Notes under the pieces: model-generated
Database searches by the model: none
Told to the model about the DNA's origin: nothing
What the model saw: the letters and a program-made list of their open reading frames with translations, nothing else
Shown here: piece by piece, positions 1 through 7,832 of the stretch
Layout: each line of letters starts with the position of its first letter
Numbering within the stretch: the first letter of the stretch is position 1
Source: Aquimarina aggregata
GTDB taxonomy: Bacteria; Bacteroidota; Bacteroidia; Flavobacteriales; Flavobacteriaceae
Length of the DNA stretch: 64,000 nucleotides
NCBI RefSeq assembly: GCF_001632745.1
Contig: NZ_LQRT01000024.1
Location: 496,001 to 560,000, forward strand
Direction of reading: 5' to 3'
Made by a program: the position numbers and the translations under genes

Positions 1-486
1 GATAGATTGGGAAGGGCAGGGATTCATAAAATAGGTTTAGGAGCTCTTTTTGGATTAGAAGATTGGAGAGCAGATAGTTTTTTTACTGCATTACATTTAC
101 TGTACTTACAAAAGACCTATTGGAAAACTAAGTACTCTATATCGTTTCCTAGATTGCGACCTCATAGTGGTGGATTAGAGCCTAAGGTTGTAATGACAGA
201 TGCAGATCTAGTACAACTCATATGCGCGTTTAGGTTATTTGATGAAGATGTAGAGCTATCTATGTCCACAAGAGAAAGTGAAGTCTTTAGAGAGCATATA
301 GTTTCTCTTGGAATTACATCAATTAGTGCAGAGTCTAAAACTAATCCAGGTGGATATGTTGTAGAACCGCAATCTTTAGAACAGTTCGAAATTTCTGATG
401 ACCGTCCGACAGAAGAAGTTGTACAAATGTTGAAAAACCAAGGACTCGAAGTGGTCTGGAAAGACTGGGCGAATAATTGGAAATAG
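1..486 (+). CDS. thiH: 2-iminoacetate synthase ThiH, 3' part
   Basis: This is the C-terminal 161 residues of a radical-SAM ThiH, which cleaves tyrosine to dehydroglycine for the thiazole half of thiamine. The reading frame is open from the first base, so the gene starts outside the window. The segment RAGIHKIGLGALFGLEDWR, the block SISFPRLRP, and the ending SKTNPGGY followed by QFEISDDR and VWKDW are characteristic of the family. The radical-SAM cysteines would lie upstream and cannot be seen. The next gene is convergent, so this gene probably ends a thiamine operon that runs off the left edge. Confidence 0.93.
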   Translation, partial: DRLGRAGIHKIGLGALFGLEDWRADSFFTALHLLYLQKTYWKTKYSISFPRLRPHSGGLEPKVVMTDADLVQLICAFRLFDEDVELSMSTRESEVFREHIVSLGITSISAESKTNPGGYVVEPQSLEQFEISDDRPTEEVVQMLKNQGLEVVWKDWANNWK

Positions 487-500
487 TAAATGGAGTTTAC

Positions 501-932
501 CTAATTTGACACATTCAATGTGTTACCATTCTTTGTAACACGGTATGCTAAGAGTGGGTTTCCTCCTTCTCCTCTAATTTGTTGTCCAAATGATGCGATT
601 TCATAAAGATTTTCATTTCCGCAATTAGATGAAGCTCTAGTGCCTTCAACTTTAAGAGCAGAACAATCACTAGGAGATATATTCGGGTCGCTTAATTCGT
701 ATGCAAAAAATTGCTGGTCATTTTGATTATAAATAATCACACCACGTATTCCTCTTCCATCTGTTCTATCCACAAAAATACCTCCCGGAAACCTCAGATT
801 ATTGTATTGGGGAAGGTCAAGGTTAATTTGAAAATTAACCGCTATATTAGGCAGGAAAGGGTTGTTTTGATCATCGTCTCCGCTACAGGATAATACTAAA
901 AGAGCAGCGAATAAAAATACTAACTTTTTCAT
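501..932 (-). CDS. Small lipoprotein with degenerate Rieske-like fold
   Basis: A 143-residue exported lipoprotein. A short hydrophobic signal ends in a lipobox with Cys16, followed by SGDDD, an acidic run often seen after the lipid anchor in Bacteroidota surface lipoproteins. The second half reads like a Rieske domain whose cluster ligands are lost: Cys90 is followed by Ser-Ala where C-x-H is expected, and Cys104 by Gly-Asn-Glu where C-x2-H is expected. The downstream pattern of small loop, glycines and NPLLAYRV matches the end of Rieske domains. The two cysteines could form a disulfide instead. The gene is divergent from greA. The lipoprotein call is solid; the Rieske-fold call is inference. 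Confidence 0.7.
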   Translation of the reverse strand: MKKLVFLFAALLVLSCSGDDDQNNPFLPNIAVNFQINLDLPQYNNLRFPGGIFVDRTDGRGIRGVIIYNQNDQQFFAYELSDPNISPSDCSALKVEGTRASSNCGNENLYEIASFGQQIRGEGGNPLLAYRVTKNGNTLNVSN

Positions 933-964
933 AAGACTATTATTGTTTTGCCAAAATACGTAAA

Positions 965-998
965 TTTGTAATCTTCCGTAAATTTTTTGTTATCTTTG
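965..998 (+). promoter_or_regulatory. Bacteroidota-type promoter of greA
   Basis: A -7 box TATCTTTG at 991-998 fits the TAnnTTTG consensus of the Bacteroidota primary sigma factor, and TTTG at 965-968 is a candidate -33 element 22 bp upstream. Transcription would start close to 1003-1006, directly at the foot of the greA leader hairpin. Confidence 0.55.
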
Positions 999-1004
999 GA
1001 TAAC

Positions 1005-1029
1005 AAATCCCATTCTCGTGGGATTTTTT
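1005..1029 (+). promoter_or_regulatory. Terminator-like hairpin in the greA leader
   Basis: A perfect 8-bp stem (1005-1012 pairs with 1019-1026) with a 6-nt loop runs into a T tract. It sits between the predicted greA promoter and the greA start codon. No plus-strand gene ends here, since thiH stops at 486 and the lipoprotein gene is divergent. It is therefore part of the greA leader rather than an ordinary gene end. Confidence 0.5.
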
Positions 1030-1052
1030 GTATTTATATAAACGATGAAGTT

Positions 1053-1529
1053 ATGAGCAAAGTATCTTATTATACTGCAGAAGGGCTAAAAAAGTTAAGA
1101 GATGAATTAAATCAACTTAAAGATATAGAACGCCCAAAGGCATCTCAGGCAATAGCCGAGGCACGTGATAAAGGAGATTTAAGTGAAAATGCTGAATATG
1201 ATGCAGCAAAAGAAGCACAAGGTCTTCTAGAAATGAGGATTTCTAAAATGGAAGCTACATTAGCTAATGCTAGATTAATTGATGAATCCCAACTAGATAC
1301 TTCTAAAGTATTAGTGCATTCTACCGTTAAGATCAAAAATCAAACTAATGGAGCACAAATGACGTATAAATTGGTGGCACAAAGTGAAGCCGATCTTAAG
1401 ACAGGAAAAATATCTGTAGATTCACCTATAGGTAAAGGACTACTTGGTAAAAGTGTAGGAGAAATAGCAGAAATTCAGGTTCCTAATGGAGTGATGAAAT
1501 TTGATATTGTTGAAATTTCAAGAGAATAA
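1053..1529 (+). CDS. greA: Transcription elongation factor GreA
   Basis: A 158-residue GreA, the normal family length. It binds the RNA polymerase secondary channel and promotes cleavage of backtracked RNA. The start ATG giving MSKVSYYTAEGLKKL matches the family; upstream in-frame sequence is leader. The N-terminal coiled coil carries the loop GDLSENAEYDAAKE, with the acidic residues that reach the polymerase active site. The C-terminal FKBP-like domain contains SPIGKGLLGKSVGE. A strong terminator follows, so the gene is likely monocistronic. Confidence 0.97.
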   Translation: MSKVSYYTAEGLKKLRDELNQLKDIERPKASQAIAEARDKGDLSENAEYDAAKEAQGLLEMRISKMEATLANARLIDESQLDTSKVLVHSTVKIKNQTNGAQMTYKLVAQSEADLKTGKISVDSPIGKGLLGKSVGEIAEIQVPNGVMKFDIVEISRE

Positions 1530-1556
1530 ATAGATGTTTATTAAATAATATTTAAT

Positions 1557-1590
1557 GCCTTTTTTGAGAATAATCAAAAAAGGCTTTTTT
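1557..1590 (+). terminator. Intrinsic terminator of greA
   Basis: A perfect 11-bp stem (1557-1567 with 1574-1584) with a 6-nt loop, followed by six T, lies 28 bp after the greA stop codon. Confidence 0.9.
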
Positions 1591-1662
1591 ATGATTTAGA
1601 GATAAGTATAATACAGATAAAAGAACTATATTTCGGAATCATAATCCAACTAAAATTTTATA

Positions 1663-2052
1663 ATGCCTACCCTGTTCACTAAAATCGCTAATGGCGATAT
1701 TCCGTCCTATAAGGTTGCCGAGGATGAAAATTTCTTTGCATTTTTAGATATTAACCCTAATGCAAAGGGGCATACGCTTTGTATTCCAAAAATAGAAGAA
1801 GATAAAATATTTGACCTTGATGAAGATACGTATTTAGGTTTAATGAGCTTTTCTCGTAAAGTAGCTAAGGCTATAGAAAAAACGGTGTCATGCAAACGTG
1901 TGGGGATTGCCGTTGTAGGACTCGAAGTTCCTCATGTTCATGTCCACTTAATCCCAATTAATGAAATGAAAGAAATGACATTTCAGCATAAAATATCTAT
2001 GGAAGAATCAGACTTTAAAGCACTTGCTTTAGAAATTCAATCTAATTTATAA
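1663..2052 (+). CDS. HIT family protein (purine-nucleotide hydrolase type)
   Basis: A 129-residue protein of the histidine triad superfamily. The HxHxH motif is PHVHVHLIP with His91, His93 and His95; the middle histidine is the nucleophile in this family. Such proteins hydrolyse nucleoside phosphoramidates or dinucleoside polyphosphates in the cytoplasm; the true substrate cannot be read from sequence. Only 3 bases separate it from the thioesterase downstream, so the two are probably co-transcribed. In other Bacteroidota a HIT gene likewise follows greA. Confidence 0.93.
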   Translation: MPTLFTKIANGDIPSYKVAEDENFFAFLDINPNAKGHTLCIPKIEEDKIFDLDEDTYLGLMSFSRKVAKAIEKTVSCKRVGIAVVGLEVPHVHVHLIPINEMKEMTFQHKISMEESDFKALALEIQSNL

Positions 2053-2055
2053 GTA

Positions 2056-2466
2056 ATGCAAGATTTAGAGTTTAAATTATCCTTGACTCTTAGAATAGAT
2101 TGGAGCGAAATGGACACATATCAACATGTTAATAATGTAAATTTCATGAAGTATATGCAAAGTGCTCGTGTTCAATTTTGGGATGTTACAGGCTTAGCAA
2201 AGCTGTATTCTGAAACTAAAAAAGGGCCAATGTTAGTATCAACTAAATGTGATTTTAAACATCCTCTTTTTTTTCCTGGAAACGTAACTATTAAAACCAA
2301 AGTCGAGTTTATAAAGAACTCAAGTTTTGGTTTGTATCATCATCTTTATAATGATGAAGGATTACTCTGTGCACAAGGTCATGATGTAGCGGTTTGTTTT
2401 GATTTTAACATTGATAAAACTTTTCGAATTACAGAAGAATTGCGACAGGTAATGTCTAAATATTAA
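2056..2466 (+). CDS. Acyl-CoA thioesterase, 4HBT hotdog fold
   Basis: A 136-residue single-domain hotdog protein. The signature WSEMDTYQHVNN carries the catalytic aspartate of the 4-hydroxybenzoyl-CoA thioesterase family (Asp20) and the HVNN turn. It probably hydrolyses acyl-CoA thioesters in the cytoplasm; chain-length preference is unknown. It follows the HIT gene directly and ends 15 bp before a convergent gene. Confidence 0.88.
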   Translation: MQDLEFKLSLTLRIDWSEMDTYQHVNNVNFMKYMQSARVQFWDVTGLAKLYSETKKGPMLVSTKCDFKHPLFFPGNVTIKTKVEFIKNSSFGLYHHLYNDEGLLCAQGHDVAVCFDFNIDKTFRITEELRQVMSKY

Positions 2467-2481
2467 GGAATATTTATTTTA

Positions 2482-2841
2482 TTAGATTCCTAAAATATCT
2501 GGATGATATAAATATGTGTATCCTAACCCTACGATAAGTAGTACTATGATGAGTAGACTATAAAACAGCCCGGTAAATTTTGTCGATGATGGGATAGATG
2601 TAATGGTCTTTTTATGATATTCATATACTCGTTCAATATCAAGAGTCCATTGTCCAGGGTAGATTTGATTTTCACACTTTGTGCACTCAATATGATCTAT
2701 GATATGTTTCTTTGTTTTAATCAGAAACTTTGTTTTTAATTTTTGTTGTTTAAAAGAAAGTACCATTCCATCGGTAGAGTAACATTCAGGGCAGTTATTG
2801 GTAAGAGTGGTTTCTTTTAATGTAATATATTCGGTTTTCAC
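2482..2841 (-). CDS. Zinc-ribbon protein with C-terminal membrane anchor
   Basis: A 119-residue protein I do not recognise by family name. Two CxxC knuckles (Cys17/Cys20 and Cys53/Cys56), about 33 residues apart, form a likely zinc ribbon. A single hydrophobic helix at about 91-110 lies near the C terminus, so the ribbon would face the cytoplasm in a tail-anchored arrangement. No enzyme motif is visible. It lies just upstream of the histidine kinase gene on the same strand only in the sense of adjacency; the kinase start is about 1.3 kb away on the far side, so joint transcription would run from the kinase into this gene. Confidence 0.65.
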   Translation of the reverse strand: MKTEYITLKETTLTNNCPECYSTDGMVLSFKQQKLKTKFLIKTKKHIIDHIECTKCENQIYPGQWTLDIERVYEYHKKTITSIPSSTKFTGLFYSLLIIVLLIVGLGYTYLYHPDILGI

Positions 2842-2937
2842 GATCTATATGATTTAATAGCTAAGTAGATTTGTATAACGTTTTGTAGAAAATATTGTTA
2901 TACTATTTGGTCTTTAATCTTATACTTTTATAAAATA

Positions 2938-4128
2938 TTATAAAGAATCGATACCCGATTTTGGAAGTGTTATTTGAAAAGTTGATCCTTTATCTATTTC
3001 GGATCTAAGTACTCTAATTCTTCCGGGATGATATTCTTCAATGATCCTTTTAGCTAAGGATAACCCTAGCCCCCAACCTCTTGTTTTAGAGGTGTAGCCT
3101 GGCTCAAATATTTTTGTAAATTTACTTTTAGGAATACCCTTTCCGGTATCATGAACTTTAATAAATACTCGTTTTGGGTCATCAGTTAATTCAATCTTAA
3201 GGTCTCCTTTTCCTCGCATTGCATCAATGGCATTTTTTACTAGATTTTCTATTGTCCAGCTATATAATTGAGAATTAAGAGATACATTAATTGGATCGTT
3301 AGGTAGATTTATAGAGAAATTGATTAATTTCGAACTTCTAGATTGTAAATAGGTATAGGCATCTTTAGTTTCTTGCACAATATCAACCTCTTCTAATTTT
3401 GGGATAGATCCTATTTTTGAAAAGCGTTCTGTTATTACTTTTAATCTTGAAATATCTTTTTCAATTTCTATAATATATTCAGGATTTACATTTTCGGCTT
3501 TTAAAATTTCATTCCAACCTACTAATGAAGATAATGGTGTACCTATTTGGTGAGCAGTTTCTTTTGCCATACCTGCCCAAAGTTTATTTTCTTTACTAGC
3601 ATTAGAAGTTGTGAAAAAGAAATAGATAACGCCTATTAATAGAAGTAAAATTAGAGCAATGGCTAACGGGTAGTATTTTAATTTATTTAAAATATCAGAA
3701 TGCCCATAATAAATATATTGTACCGTATCTCTTAAATCTATTTCTATAGGCTTATTCTGAGATTTTAGATTATTTAAATAAGAGGTTAATTTACTCTCAT
3801 TTTCAATTATGTTTTCTGATATATTTTGGAAATAACTAGGGTCTGGTTTCCCTATAGAATCTCTAATAAAATCTCCTTTAAAATCGGTAATTATTATAGG
3901 AATTGATCGATTTGTAGCACTTATTAAAATAGATAATTCTAGATAATCATCAGACTGTTCAGAGTTTAAAGCTTCTTGTGATTGAGCCCATATTTCTATT
4001 TTAGTACGTTCATCATCTTTAAAGCGTTCTAAAAATAGAGAGGTACTCCACAAAGCTAAAGCCGTTATTACTACAACAGCTATAATAATAAAATAGCTTG
4101 AAAAATTGCGCTCATCAGAGAAATTCAT
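2938..4128 (-). CDS. Membrane sensor histidine kinase
   Basis: A 396-residue kinase with transmembrane helices at about 12-32 and 154-173 enclosing a roughly 120-residue extracytoplasmic sensor region. No HAMP domain is evident. The H box is ETAHQIGTPLSS with His193. The ATPase domain has the N box NLVKNAIDAM, G1 DTGKGIP and G2 GWGLGLSLAKRI. No response regulator is adjacent, so it is an orphan here and its partner and signal are unknown. The sensor region matches nothing I recognise. The zinc-ribbon gene lies about 100 bp downstream on the same strand and might be co-transcribed. Confidence 0.93.
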   Translation of the reverse strand: MNFSDERNFSSYFIIIAVVVITALALWSTSLFLERFKDDERTKIEIWAQSQEALNSEQSDDYLELSILISATNRSIPIIITDFKGDFIRDSIGKPDPSYFQNISENIIENESKLTSYLNNLKSQNKPIEIDLRDTVQYIYYGHSDILNKLKYYPLAIALILLLLIGVIYFFFTTSNASKENKLWAGMAKETAHQIGTPLSSLVGWNEILKAENVNPEYIIEIEKDISRLKVITERFSKIGSIPKLEEVDIVQETKDAYTYLQSRSSKLINFSINLPNDPINVSLNSQLYSWTIENLVKNAIDAMRGKGDLKIELTDDPKRVFIKVHDTGKGIPKSKFTKIFEPGYTSKTRGWGLGLSLAKRIIEEYHPGRIRVLRSEIDKGSTFQITLPKSGIDSL

Positions 4129-4221
4129 ATAGACCCGTTAACTAAATCTTAAATATAAACGTTTTTAGACAATTTTATTGCCCATATACCTTAATACTAA
4201 AAGTCTGTTCTAAACTTTAAT

Positions 4222-4229
4222 TATCTTTG
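4222..4229 (+). promoter_or_regulatory. Candidate -7 box of the flavin reductase gene
   Basis: TATCTTTG fits TAnnTTTG and lies 18 bp before the start codon. No clear -33 TTTG is seen, so only the -7 element is claimed. Confidence 0.4.
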
Positions 4230-4247
4230 TTGAATATAATATAAATT

Positions 4248-5123
4248 ATGATCAAAATTAATCCTTCTGAGGTTTCAATAGGAAAATTACACGGTATGAT
4301 GCTTGGAGCGATTGGTCCAAGACCGATTGCATTTGCTAGTACAATAGATGCCGATGGAAACTCTAATTTATCTCCTTTTAGCTTTTTTAATGTTTTTAGT
4401 GCTAATCCGCCAATACTTATTTTTTCTCCAGCGCGTAGAGTTAGAGACAATACAATAAAGCATACTTTAGAAAATGTAAAAGCGATAAAAGAAGTTGTGA
4501 TTAATATTGTAAACTATGATATTGTACAGCAAATGTCGTTGTCAAGTACAGAATACCCCGAAGGAGTTAATGAATTTGAGAAATCTGGACTTACAATGGT
4601 TGCATCAGAGAAAGTTTCTCCATATCGTGTAGGAGAATCTCCAGTGCAATTTGAGTGTAAGGTTAATGAAATTGTAGCAATGGGAGAAGAAGGAGGTGCA
4701 GGGAATTTAATTATTTGTGAAGTGCTTTTAATGCATGTAAACAAAAATATATTAGATGAAGACGGGAAAATAGATCAACATAAAATAGATCAAGTAGCTC
4801 GAATGGGAGGAAATTGGTATACAAGAGCTAATAAAGGTATGTTTGAAGTCCCTAAACCTCTTAGTACGATTGGTATAGGTGTAGATGAGTTACCTTTGAC
4901 TATAAAAAATAGTAATGTTTTTACAGGAAACGATTTAGGTAAATTGGCAAATGTAGAAAAGATACCCCAAAAAACAGGGGCTTTGCAATTTGTTAATAAC
5001 CATAGTGATATAAAGGTTAGAATAGAGCAAGCTAACCAAATAGAAATTCATAGATTTGCAAAGCAATATCTAGATCAAGATGATATAGATATAGCATGGA
5101 ATATTTTATCAGCAAAATTATAA
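4248..5123 (+). CDS. Flavin reductase family protein (FMN-binding split barrel)
   Basis: A 291-residue protein of the DIM6/NTAB flavin reductase-like family. The N-terminal split barrel shows GAIGPRPIAFAST, then NLSPFSFFNVFSANPP, the FMN-contacting segments of the family. These proteins reduce or bind FMN, often for a partner oxygenase. The C-terminal 90 residues form an extra helical region seen in longer members. DUF3127 starts 10 bp after the stop and is probably in the same transcript. Confidence 0.87.
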   Translation: MIKINPSEVSIGKLHGMMLGAIGPRPIAFASTIDADGNSNLSPFSFFNVFSANPPILIFSPARRVRDNTIKHTLENVKAIKEVVINIVNYDIVQQMSLSSTEYPEGVNEFEKSGLTMVASEKVSPYRVGESPVQFECKVNEIVAMGEEGGAGNLIICEVLLMHVNKNILDEDGKIDQHKIDQVARMGGNWYTRANKGMFEVPKPLSTIGIGVDELPLTIKNSNVFTGNDLGKLANVEKIPQKTGALQFVNNHSDIKVRIEQANQIEIHRFAKQYLDQDDIDIAWNILSAKL

Positions 5124-5133
5124 TATAGTAGAG

Positions 5134-5514
5134 ATGGAAGTACAAGGTAAAGTAAAAATGATCGGTGAGACACAAACCTTTGGTAGTAATGGTTTTAGAA
5201 AGAGAGAAATAGTAGTAACTACTGAAGAGCAATATCCACAACATATCATGGTAGAGTTTGTTCAGGACAAATGTGACTTATTAAATCCTTTTCAAGTTGG
5301 ACATGATGTAAAAATTAGCATCAATTTACGTGGTAGAGAATGGGTAAACCCACAAGGTGAAACTAAGTATTTTAATTCAATACAAGGATGGAGAATAGAA
5401 AGTTTACAGCCAGCCGCACCTTCAGGTGGAGCACCAGCAGCAGTGCCGCCAGCAGACGCTTTCGAACCAGCTACAAACATTACTCAAGACGAACATGATG
5501 ATTTACCATTTTAA
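5134..5514 (+). CDS. DUF3127 domain protein (OB-fold-like)
   Basis: A 126-residue protein with the DUF3127 domain at about 1-90, from the start MEVQGKVKMIGETQTFGSNGF to FNSIQGWRIESL. The family is predicted to be OB-fold-like. After it comes an Ala/Pro-rich linker and an acidic tail ending DEHDDLPF. This tail resembles the acidic DxxPF tip of single-stranded DNA-binding proteins, which docks partner proteins. That suggests a role in DNA transactions, but it is inference; no function is established to my knowledge. Confidence 0.8.
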   Translation: MEVQGKVKMIGETQTFGSNGFRKREIVVTTEEQYPQHIMVEFVQDKCDLLNPFQVGHDVKISINLRGREWVNPQGETKYFNSIQGWRIESLQPAAPSGGAPAAVPPADAFEPATNITQDEHDDLPF

Positions 5515-5546
5515 TCTATTATAGTTCTTCATGTATATTAAAAGTA

Positions 5547-5574
5547 AAAAGTCCGATAGAAATATCGGACTTTT
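5547..5574. terminator. Terminator after the DUF3127 gene
   Basis: A perfect 12-bp stem (5547-5558 with 5563-5574) with a GAAA tetraloop, ending in TTTT, lies 32 bp after the DUF3127 stop. Confidence 0.88.
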
Positions 5575-5729
5575 CATATTATAGTTTTAGGTTAACCTTT
5601 TAATAAAACTCAAAAAAGCAATGATGAACAAAATTTATCTTAAAAGGCCTTAACAAATATTGGGATTATTTTGGTTAATTCAAACAAGTAATTGATATTT
5701 AACGTTATAGAAACATCTGCTTTTTTATT

Positions 5730-6368
5730 TTGTATATCTTAACAAATACATTACAATTTCCTTCTGTGAACCATGCTGATATTGATGGATTATTAGCTGT
5801 GGGTGGAGATTTATCAACTGATAGATTAGTAGAAGCTTATACCAATGGTATTTTTCCGTGGTATAACGAAGATCAACCTATATTGTGGTTTAGTCCAGAT
5901 CCTAGAATGGTGTTGTTTCCTAAAGAGTTACATATAAGTAAAAGTATGAAGCAATTATTAAGAAAAGATCAGTTCGAGGTTACATTTAACAAGGATTTTG
6001 ATACTGTTATATATAATTGTGCAACAGTTAAAAGAGTAGAGCAGGATGGGACATGGATAACAAATGACATGCAAAAAGCCTATAAAAAAATGCACATATT
6101 AGGATATGCGATATCTGTAGAAGTCTGGTTTGATAGTGAACTAGTAGGAGGACTTTATGGAATCTGGTTAGCCGATAAAAAAATATTTTGTGGAGAGAGT
6201 ATGTTTTCTAAAGTAAATAATGCATCTAAATTTGGCTTTATTAAATTGGTCGAATGGTTAAAACAAAAAGAAGTAAATTTAATTGACTGTCAAGTGTATA
6301 CAGATCATTTGGCGAGTCTAGGTGCAAGAGAAATTTCAAGAGCAGAGTTCTTGACATTTTTAAAATAA
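5730..6368 (+). CDS. aat: Leucyl/phenylalanyl-tRNA--protein transferase, TTG start
   Basis: A 212-residue Aat, which adds Leu or Phe to proteins with N-terminal Arg or Lys and so marks them for ClpS/ClpAP degradation (N-degron pathway). Family blocks are GLLAVGGDLS, GIFPWYNE, WFSPDPRMVLFP and FCGESMFS. The start is a TTG: an in-frame stop lies at 5700-5702, there is no ATG or GTG before the conserved N terminus, and the TTG gives MYILT, aligned with the MYYLT-type starts of relatives. The weak start codon implies low expression. Confidence 0.93.
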   Translation: MYILTNTLQFPSVNHADIDGLLAVGGDLSTDRLVEAYTNGIFPWYNEDQPILWFSPDPRMVLFPKELHISKSMKQLLRKDQFEVTFNKDFDTVIYNCATVKRVEQDGTWITNDMQKAYKKMHILGYAISVEVWFDSELVGGLYGIWLADKKIFCGESMFSKVNNASKFGFIKLVEWLKQKEVNLIDCQVYTDHLASLGAREISRAEFLTFLK

Positions 6369-6406
6369 AAAACACCATTTTTAAACTGTTTTAAAATAAC
6401 ACAAGG

Positions 6407-7060
6407 ATGATCATTCATAATTTAGGATTAGAAGATTCAATTTTAAATCAATTTATTTTAGAAGTAAGAGATGTACAGATACAAAAAGATGCCATGCGAT
6501 TTAGAAGAAACATTGAGCGTATTGGAGAAATCTTGGGTTATGAATTAAGTAAACTTCTTAGCTTTGAAGAAAGAATTATTCAGACTCCTTTGGATAAGAT
6601 AAAGGTATCTGTTCCTTATGATAAACTTGTATTATTTGCAATTCTAAGGGCGGGATTACCGTTGCATCAAGGGCTACTTAATTATTTTGATCGTGCAGAA
6701 AATGCATTTATTTCAGCATATAGACATCATAAAAATAATGAAGACAATTTCGAAATTATCATAAAATACTTAGCCTCCCCTTCGATTCAGGATAAAATTG
6801 TTATTCTTGCGGACCCTATGCTCGCTACAGGAAAAACGCTAGAAAATACGTTAAATGCCATTAAAGAAAATGGTATACCTAAACAAATACATATAGTTTC
6901 AGTTATTGGTTCTAAAACTGGTGTAGAATATATACAAAAAGTGTTTCCAAAAAATACACATTTATGGATAGGTGCTATAGATGACAAACTTAATGAAAAG
7001 AGTTATATCATTCCTGGTTTGGGAGATGCAGGAGATCTATCTTACGGAGTTAAAATATAG
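6407..7060 (+). CDS. upp: Uracil phosphoribosyltransferase
   Basis: A 217-residue type I phosphoribosyltransferase that makes UMP from uracil and PRPP in pyrimidine salvage. The PRPP loop is ILADPMLATGKTL at 133-145, the expected family signature, and the C terminus IIPGLGDAGDLSYG forms the uracil-binding end. The gene follows aat by 38 bp on the same strand. No clear terminator is seen after it. Confidence 0.95.
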   Translation: MIIHNLGLEDSILNQFILEVRDVQIQKDAMRFRRNIERIGEILGYELSKLLSFEERIIQTPLDKIKVSVPYDKLVLFAILRAGLPLHQGLLNYFDRAENAFISAYRHHKNNEDNFEIIIKYLASPSIQDKIVILADPMLATGKTLENTLNAIKENGIPKQIHIVSVIGSKTGVEYIQKVFPKNTHLWIGAIDDKLNEKSYIIPGLGDAGDLSYGVKI

Positions 7061-7832
7061 TCTCTTACCATAGTTTTTTATCTTTAGCTTAACTAGAACA
7101 CTACTTGCCATATTGAGATAGAAAACCCAAGACGATAATTGCTTTTTAAAGAACAACTTAAGTAATTAGAATATGATTCTTCATAGTAGGTTCCCTGTTC
7201 CTCATATCAAAATTCTCATGAGTCTTTTAAAAGAGACTGTCAAATCATAAATAACAAAAAAGTAATTTGTGTTTTTTAATACGAATTATTCAAAATAATA
7301 CGGTGAATCTTTAGAATTCAATTTTTGTTTTATGATATAAAGAAACGATTTGACAATAATAGTTCTTAATATGGTATCTAGGAGAATGATAAAAAGAGAA
7401 AGATTTGTGCTGCTTTTTGTGAACTATACAATTACTTTGTGAAAGATCTAAACTATTCTTAATGTTTTTAAGATTTTTTGACTTCATTTTTGCGTAATAT
7501 AAAGACCATAATTCCTTTACAATTTATTAACAAACTCTTATTTAGTGTTAATATCAAATAACCCAAAAGTTAATATTTTTTTAAAGTAAGAAAACACCAT
7601 TTTTTTTGAATATAAAAATTTGATAAACAGGGGTTTATACAATTAAAATCGTACGGTTTAACCGCAGTAAAATACTTGTCAGTATATATAAAATTATGCT
7701 TTACACTGTTTTATTTGTAAAACGATCTTATCAAAACCTCATTAACTTTTGTTTATTTTAACAAAATAAATTTGGTCGATAAAATATTAAAAATCTACTC
7801 ACTAATAATATGATTAATTTAAAACAAACTAA
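7061..7832. other. 770-bp AT-rich intergenic region before susC
   Basis: No convincing gene is present on either strand. It contains a 12-bp palindrome at 7223-7234, an 8-bp inverted repeat (GTCAAATC at 7239-7246 and its complement at 7347-7354, about 115 bp end to end), and a candidate susC promoter near its right end. The length leaves room for regulation of the nutrient-uptake operon or for decayed sequence. Confidence 0.5.
7748..7774 (+). promoter_or_regulatory. Candidate promoter of the susC operon
   Basis: TAAATTTG at 7767-7774 fits the TAnnTTTG -7 consensus, with TTTG at 7748-7751 upstream. The 15-bp spacing is shorter than usual, so confidence is moderate. It would give a leader of about 50 nt before the susC start. 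Confidence 0.35.

Noticed and set aside
5738..5758. TAACA and TTACA 11 bp apart at the start of aat
   Set aside because: Inside coding sequence, only one full match, no array. It shows that single pairs can arise by chance in this AT-rich DNA, so only multi-site arrays were reported.
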